NCBI GenBank assembly: GCA_016721195.1 | Contig: JADKIO010000006.1 | Location: forward strand, 186,001-250,000 | Length of the DNA: 64,000 nucleotides | From: Candidatus Geothrix skivensis | GTDB lineage: Bacteria; Acidobacteriota; Holophagae; Holophagales; Holophagaceae | Direction: 5' to 3' | Shown: positions 58,995 to 64,000 of the stretch, piece after piece | How positions within the stretch are numbered: the first letter of the stretch is position 1 | Layout: the number at the start of each line of letters is the position of its first letter | Translations under genes and position numbers: made by a program | The notes under the pieces: generated by a model | Seen by the model: the letters and a program-made list of their open reading frames with translations, nothing else | Told to the model about the DNA's origin: nothing | Database searches by the model: none

Positions 58995-59022
58995 AGTATG
59001 GGAACGAAATCAGGATTGTCAA
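58995..59022 (-). promoter_or_regulatory. Sigma-70-type promoter for cysK
   Basis: On the minus strand a perfect -35 TTGACA (59022-59017) is followed after 16 bp by CATACT (59000-58995), a four-of-six match to the -10. The cysK ATG is about 29 nt beyond the predicted start site. Confidence 0.6.
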
Positions 59023-59061
59023 GTTTGTTGATTGTTTTGATTATGTATTTCAGTATCCTGA
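59010..59061. promoter_or_regulatory. Inverted TCAGGAT/ATCCTGA pair, possible Rrf2 operator
   Basis: TCAGGAT (59010-59016) and ATCCTGA (59055-59061) face each other across 38 bp. One half lies in the cysK promoter spacer and the other at the start site region of the rrf2 gene, so one protein could control both. A candidate rrf2 promoter (TTGATT at 59028 and CAGTAT at 59051, 17 bp apart) lies between. Confidence 0.45.
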
Positions 59062-59076
59062 ATGCGGAGGTCAGTG

Positions 59077-59505
59077 ATGAAGGGATCGGCCAAGGGGCGC
59101 TACGGACTGCAGTTCATGGTGGAGCTGGCCCTCCAGGCCGGCCGCGGCCCGGTGCTGGTGGATGCCATCGCCGCGCGCCAGGGCCTGCCCCCGATGTTCC
59201 TCCGGGTGCTGCTGGGGGGCCTCAAGGCCCATGGGCTCATCCGCGTCCAGCGGGGCCCCAGCGGGGGCTGTGAGCTGGCCAAGCACCCCAGCCACATCTC
59301 GGCCCTGGAGGTGCTGGAGGCCCTGGAGGGCCGCCTGGGGGGAGCCAGGCTGGCCCCGGAGGCCACCCACGGGGCCCGCGCCGTCCACGAACTGTGGAAC
59401 CTCAGCACCGAGGCCGCCCGGGAGGTGCTGCGGGGCACCAGCCTCGCCGACCTCGCCGCGCGGCAGCAGGCCCTGGAGGTGGATTCGCAGGGGTACTCGA
59501 TTTGA
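59077..59505 (+). CDS. Rrf2-family transcriptional regulator
   Basis: The ATG at 59077 has GGAGG 8 nt upstream. The 142-residue protein has the Rrf2 winged helix: SAKGRYGLQFMVELALQAGR, VDAIAARQGLPPMFLRVLLG and GLIRVQRGPSGGCELAKHPS, then ISALEVLEALEGRL. The cysteine set of Fe-S IscR and NsrR (C-x5-C-x5-C near residue 95) is absent; only one Cys is present, in GGCELA. It is therefore more like CymR, which senses cysteine status by protein contact with CysK. Its divergence from cysK supports such a role, by inference. Confidence 0.87.
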   Translation: MKGSAKGRYGLQFMVELALQAGRGPVLVDAIAARQGLPPMFLRVLLGGLKAHGLIRVQRGPSGGCELAKHPSHISALEVLEALEGRLGGARLAPEATHGARAVHELWNLSTEAAREVLRGTSLADLAARQQALEVDSQGYSI

Positions 59506-59508
59506 GGG

Positions 59509-61563
<2,055 letters not shown>

Positions 61564-61699
61564 AGGGGCTTTCCTCGATGAAGGTGAAGGATCTGGGTTC
61601 TGCCCATCCTAGCTCAGGCGGGAGGTGTTGAAACAAGATTGTGATCCCTGCACGAGGCCGCGAGGAAACCGACCCTCGGGGTTGCTTTCCACCGGGCTG

Positions 61700-64000
61700 T
61701 TATTGCCCAAATGCGAGGCTCAGGGCCGCCGGTTGGGCGTGTCCCTTCTGCTGAACTTCGCTGCCCCGGTAGAGGGACCAGCCCGGGAGGCCCCGGGGGA
61801 TGGCCTTGGTCATGGCCCACTGCTGGACGCGGCTGTTGGCCAGCACCAGCACCAGCATCCGCTTGGGGTTCCAGGGATTGGGGAAGGCCGCCAGGAGGCC
61901 GTCGTCGGGCCGGCCGAAGGTCCGCCCCTGCCACCTGAACCAGCCGGCGCCGGCTTCCAGGGGCAGCTTGCCTTCGGTCTGGAGCCGAGCCGCCAGGCCG
62001 TTCTCGGCCGGGCCTCCGAACACCAGCAGGTCGCTAGAGGCCAGCTCGGCGTCGCTGAGCTCGGCGTCCGTCCGGAGGGGCAGCAGCACCTCCGTCATGC
62101 CTTCGGCCAAGGTGTCGCGGTAGTTCAAGGCAAGGGTGCGCTGGGCTTCCACTTCGCGGGTGGTCCCATGGACCAGCTGGGTGGCGCTCCAGTCGTCCAG
62201 GAGGTTGCCGGGCACCCAGAACTCGGTGCGGGGCACCGGGATGTCCTGGCCGGCGTTGAAGACCAGCCGCGTGGGCTTCGTCTCGCTGCTGAAGGTGAAG
62301 ACAGCCTTGGCTTCCTTCATCTCGAGGCGCTCGAGGCGGGCACCCTTGTCGGTCTCCAGCTTCACGGAAGCCACGAAGGGGTAGGCAAACCCCCGCTGCT
62401 CGACGGCGAGCTTGACCTCGAAGCCCTTGTCCAGCGGCTTGACCTCGGCCTGGATGCTGGGCGCGGGCAGATCGGCCCGCTCGAGCCAGGGCTTCAGGAT
62501 CGGCGCCACGTCGCGGCCCGCTCCTTCCGACAGGGCCTTCAGCAGGTCGGCCGTGCGGGCGGGCTTGCCGTTGAAGCGGCTGTGCGCGGTCTGCATGGCC
62601 TTGGCGAAGGCGGCATTGCCCAGGTGCAGGCGCAGCTGGTGCAGGGCGAAGACGCCGCGGATGCGGGGGATCTGGTAGGCCCCGTAGCGGTCGTACTCCG
62701 TGCGGGTGGCCAGGGGCGCCTGCACCCCCTCCTTGGCTTCCAGGTAGAGGTGGCGGGTGTTCAGATCGGCCAGTGCCGCGCCCAGGGTTTCGAAGGCCTT
62801 GGCGGGTGCGGCCGGCAGGTTCTTCAGCTGCTGCCAGTAGGCCGCGGAGGCGCTCACGAACCAGTTCTCCGCATCCGTGGCTGGCCTGACCGTCCCTATC
62901 CAAAGCCCCTTGGCGCTGTAGCTGTAGGCCTCCTTCACCGCCGACACCTCGGGCGAAGGCGCGGCTTTCACCTTCTTTTCCTCTCGACCGGCCGCCTTCT
63001 CGGCATCGGCTCCGCCGATGCGCGAGACAGAAGGAAATTTGGCGGCCTGGAGCCGTTGCGTCACCCAGATCGGACTGAACGCCGTGTACCCATGGGTCAG
63101 GTGCGGCGTGGCCAGGGGCAGGTCCGCGATGAAGCGGCCGCCCACCATCTTTTCCCGCTGGGTGGTCTTGCCCTGGTGGGCGATGAAGACCAGCTTCTCG
63201 GCCATTTCGGAGGTGGTGAGCTTGGCATCGCAGGCGTGGGGGCGATTGATGGGGCTGGTGGCCATGACGCGGGTGGAGGTATCGATGTCGAAGCCGCCTC
63301 GCCCGTAGCGCCGGAAGGCGTCCTGCCAGGCGATGTCCCGGTTCCAGGTGTTGAAGGCCAGATCGGCGGGGGCATTGTCGGGGTTGGCGCCGTACTCCCC
63401 GCGCACCTCGAGATCGCGGTTGTTGTTGTTGGCCCAGATGTAGTCTTTCAGGCCGCCGGGCGTATCCGCGGGCCTGCCCTTGGTGCCGGTGCGCCACATC
63501 CGGGTCTTTTCGGTGCCCAGCAGGAAGCAGGCGCCCTCGTCGGTCTTGGTGTCGGCCATGGTCCAGTCGTTGGTGTAGAGGCCGTTGTTCTGCTTGAAGA
63601 GGATGGCGGCGGCTTCGTCGATGCTGGCGGCGTACTGGGCGGCCTTCCGGATGCGGTTGCTCTGGGGCGTGCCATCGGCGTTGAAGGGCGTCTGCCCCAC
63701 GGTGGTCTCGCCCATCACCAGGCCCGACGCGTTCAGGTACCAGTCCGTGCCGCTGTGGATGCCGCCGGGAAAGGCCTGCATCACCAGGCGGTGGCCCTTC
63801 TCGGGCACCACGTCGAGCATGACGTTGAACTCCGTGCCCGTGTACCCGTTCCACATGAACATCTGGGTGAAGATGAAGCGGCCGCTCCGGGTGGCGCCCT
63901 TGGTGGCCACGAAGGAATTGCAGTGATCGCCCTTCCCGGCCTGGTCCATCTCGTCCTCGGCGGTCATGAAGGTGCGGCCGCTGAGGGGGTGGGGGGCATG
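61700..64000 (-). CDS. C45-type Ntn-hydrolase with fused C-terminal region (5' end cut)
   Basis: The frame is open to the window edge, with an internal ATG at 63967 preceded by eleven more sense codons, so the N-terminus is missing. Visible residues include MDQAGKGDHCNSFVATKGAT, which places a Cys followed by Asn-Ser at the start of a segment like the autocatalytic N-terminal nucleophile of C45 acyltransferases/hydrolases, then WYLNASGLVMGETTVGQTPF and WANNNNRDLEV, consistent with that family. From about residue 390 a helical region (IRGVFALHQLRLHLGNAAFA, LLKALSEGAGRDVAPILKPW) recalls the helical domain of M1-type aminopeptidases without the zinc motif. Function and substrate are unknown. Confidence 0.72.
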   Translation of the reverse strand, partial: HAPHPLSGRTFMTAEDEMDQAGKGDHCNSFVATKGATRSGRFIFTQMFMWNGYTGTEFNVMLDVVPEKGHRLVMQAFPGGIHSGTDWYLNASGLVMGETTVGQTPFNADGTPQSNRIRKAAQYAASIDEAAAILFKQNNGLYTNDWTMADTKTDEGACFLLGTEKTRMWRTGTKGRPADTPGGLKDYIWANNNNRDLEVRGEYGANPDNAPADLAFNTWNRDIAWQDAFRRYGRGGFDIDTSTRVMATSPINRPHACDAKLTTSEMAEKLVFIAHQGKTTQREKMVGGRFIADLPLATPHLTHGYTAFSPIWVTQRLQAAKFPSVSRIGGADAEKAAGREEKKVKAAPSPEVSAVKEAYSYSAKGLWIGTVRPATDAENWFVSASAAYWQQLKNLPAAPAKAFETLGAALADLNTRHLYLEAKEGVQAPLATRTEYDRYGAYQIPRIRGVFALHQLRLHLGNAAFAKAMQTAHSRFNGKPARTADLLKALSEGAGRDVAPILKPWLERADLPAPSIQAEVKPLDKGFEVKLAVEQRGFAYPFVASVKLETDKGARLERLEMKEAKAVFTFSSETKPTRLVFNAGQDIPVPRTEFWVPGNLLDDWSATQLVHGTTREVEAQRTLALNYRDTLAEGMTEVLLPLRTDAELSDAELASSDLLVFGGPAENGLAARLQTEGKLPLEAGAGWFRWQGRTFGRPDDGLLAAFPNPWNPKRMLVLVLANSRVQQWAMTKAIPRGLPGWSLYRGSEVQQKGHAQPAALSLAFGQ

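Noticed and set aside
59077..59505. Fe-S cluster sensing by the Rrf2 regulator (IscR or NsrR)
   Set aside because: The three-Cys cluster site is absent; only one Cys is seen, far from the usual place.

Overview
The window is a 64-kb piece of a high-GC, Gram-negative bacterial chromosome. Tol-Pal, Mla-type lipid transport, lipoproteins, a Tat-exported iron-sulfur protein with a tetraheme cytochrome c, bacteriohemerythrins and a full chemosensory operon point to a motile, respiratory bacterium that handles redox changes and low oxygen. The overall style resembles Acidobacteriota of the class Holophagae (Geothrix/Holophaga-like), but no rRNA or tRNA gene is present to confirm this, so the placement is inference. 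No insertion sequence, prophage, CRISPR array or integrase was seen. Both edges cut a gene.

Layout. 1-10312 is almost entirely minus strand: a GHMP kinase (cut), cpoB, pal, tolB, a Nudix hydrolase, rnhB, a glycosyltransferase, an M61 peptidase, a TetR regulator, miaE, an EamA transporter and a DUF2520 protein, many with 4-nt overlaps. Between rnhB and the glycosyltransferase lies a heptamer repeat and the surviving last 11 codons of a second glycosyltransferase copy. 10395-13345 holds an unknown gene, an intergenic inverted repeat, elbB and an aminotransferase. 13371-18962 is a tightly packed five-gene operon (DUF4178, a 59-residue protein, a short DUF350 protein, a membrane-anchored spermidine-synthase-like enzyme and a Tat-type FAD oxidoreductase), the best candidate here for a poorly characterised system. 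19767-24310 encodes a membrane redox module (multi-TM protein, tetraheme cytochrome, four-cluster Fe-S protein, NrfD subunit) that would couple the quinone pool to periplasmic electron carriers.

24365-35803 is mostly housekeeping: aldo/keto reductase, HD-GYP regulator, guaA, a DUF1570 peptidase-like protein, glyQS, GNAT, RDD, dodecin and a YCII protein. 35804-54857 is a signalling island: CheY-like receiver, two hemerythrins, a 1491-residue hybrid kinase, two near-duplicate chemoreceptors, cheW, a STAS protein, a cytosolic receptor-like protein, cheY-cheA-cheR-cheD-cheB, and a hybrid kinase whose sensor carries a c-type heme motif. 54870-57294 encodes MlaD, MlaF and MlaE, in which the MlaF ATPase lacks several conserved catalytic residues. 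The window ends with a CAP protein, a divergent cysK/Rrf2 pair, a third hybrid kinase and a cut C45-type Ntn-hydrolase.

The most notable observations are the degenerate MlaF, the polyamine-type operon, an intergenic repeat that appears to have entered the 3' end of glyQ, Shine-Dalgarno-masking hairpins before a hemerythrin gene and the redox operon, a CRP-like palindrome upstream of the sensor kinase and chemoreceptors, and the glycosyltransferase remnant. All calls come from reading the sequence by eye; no similarity search was run.
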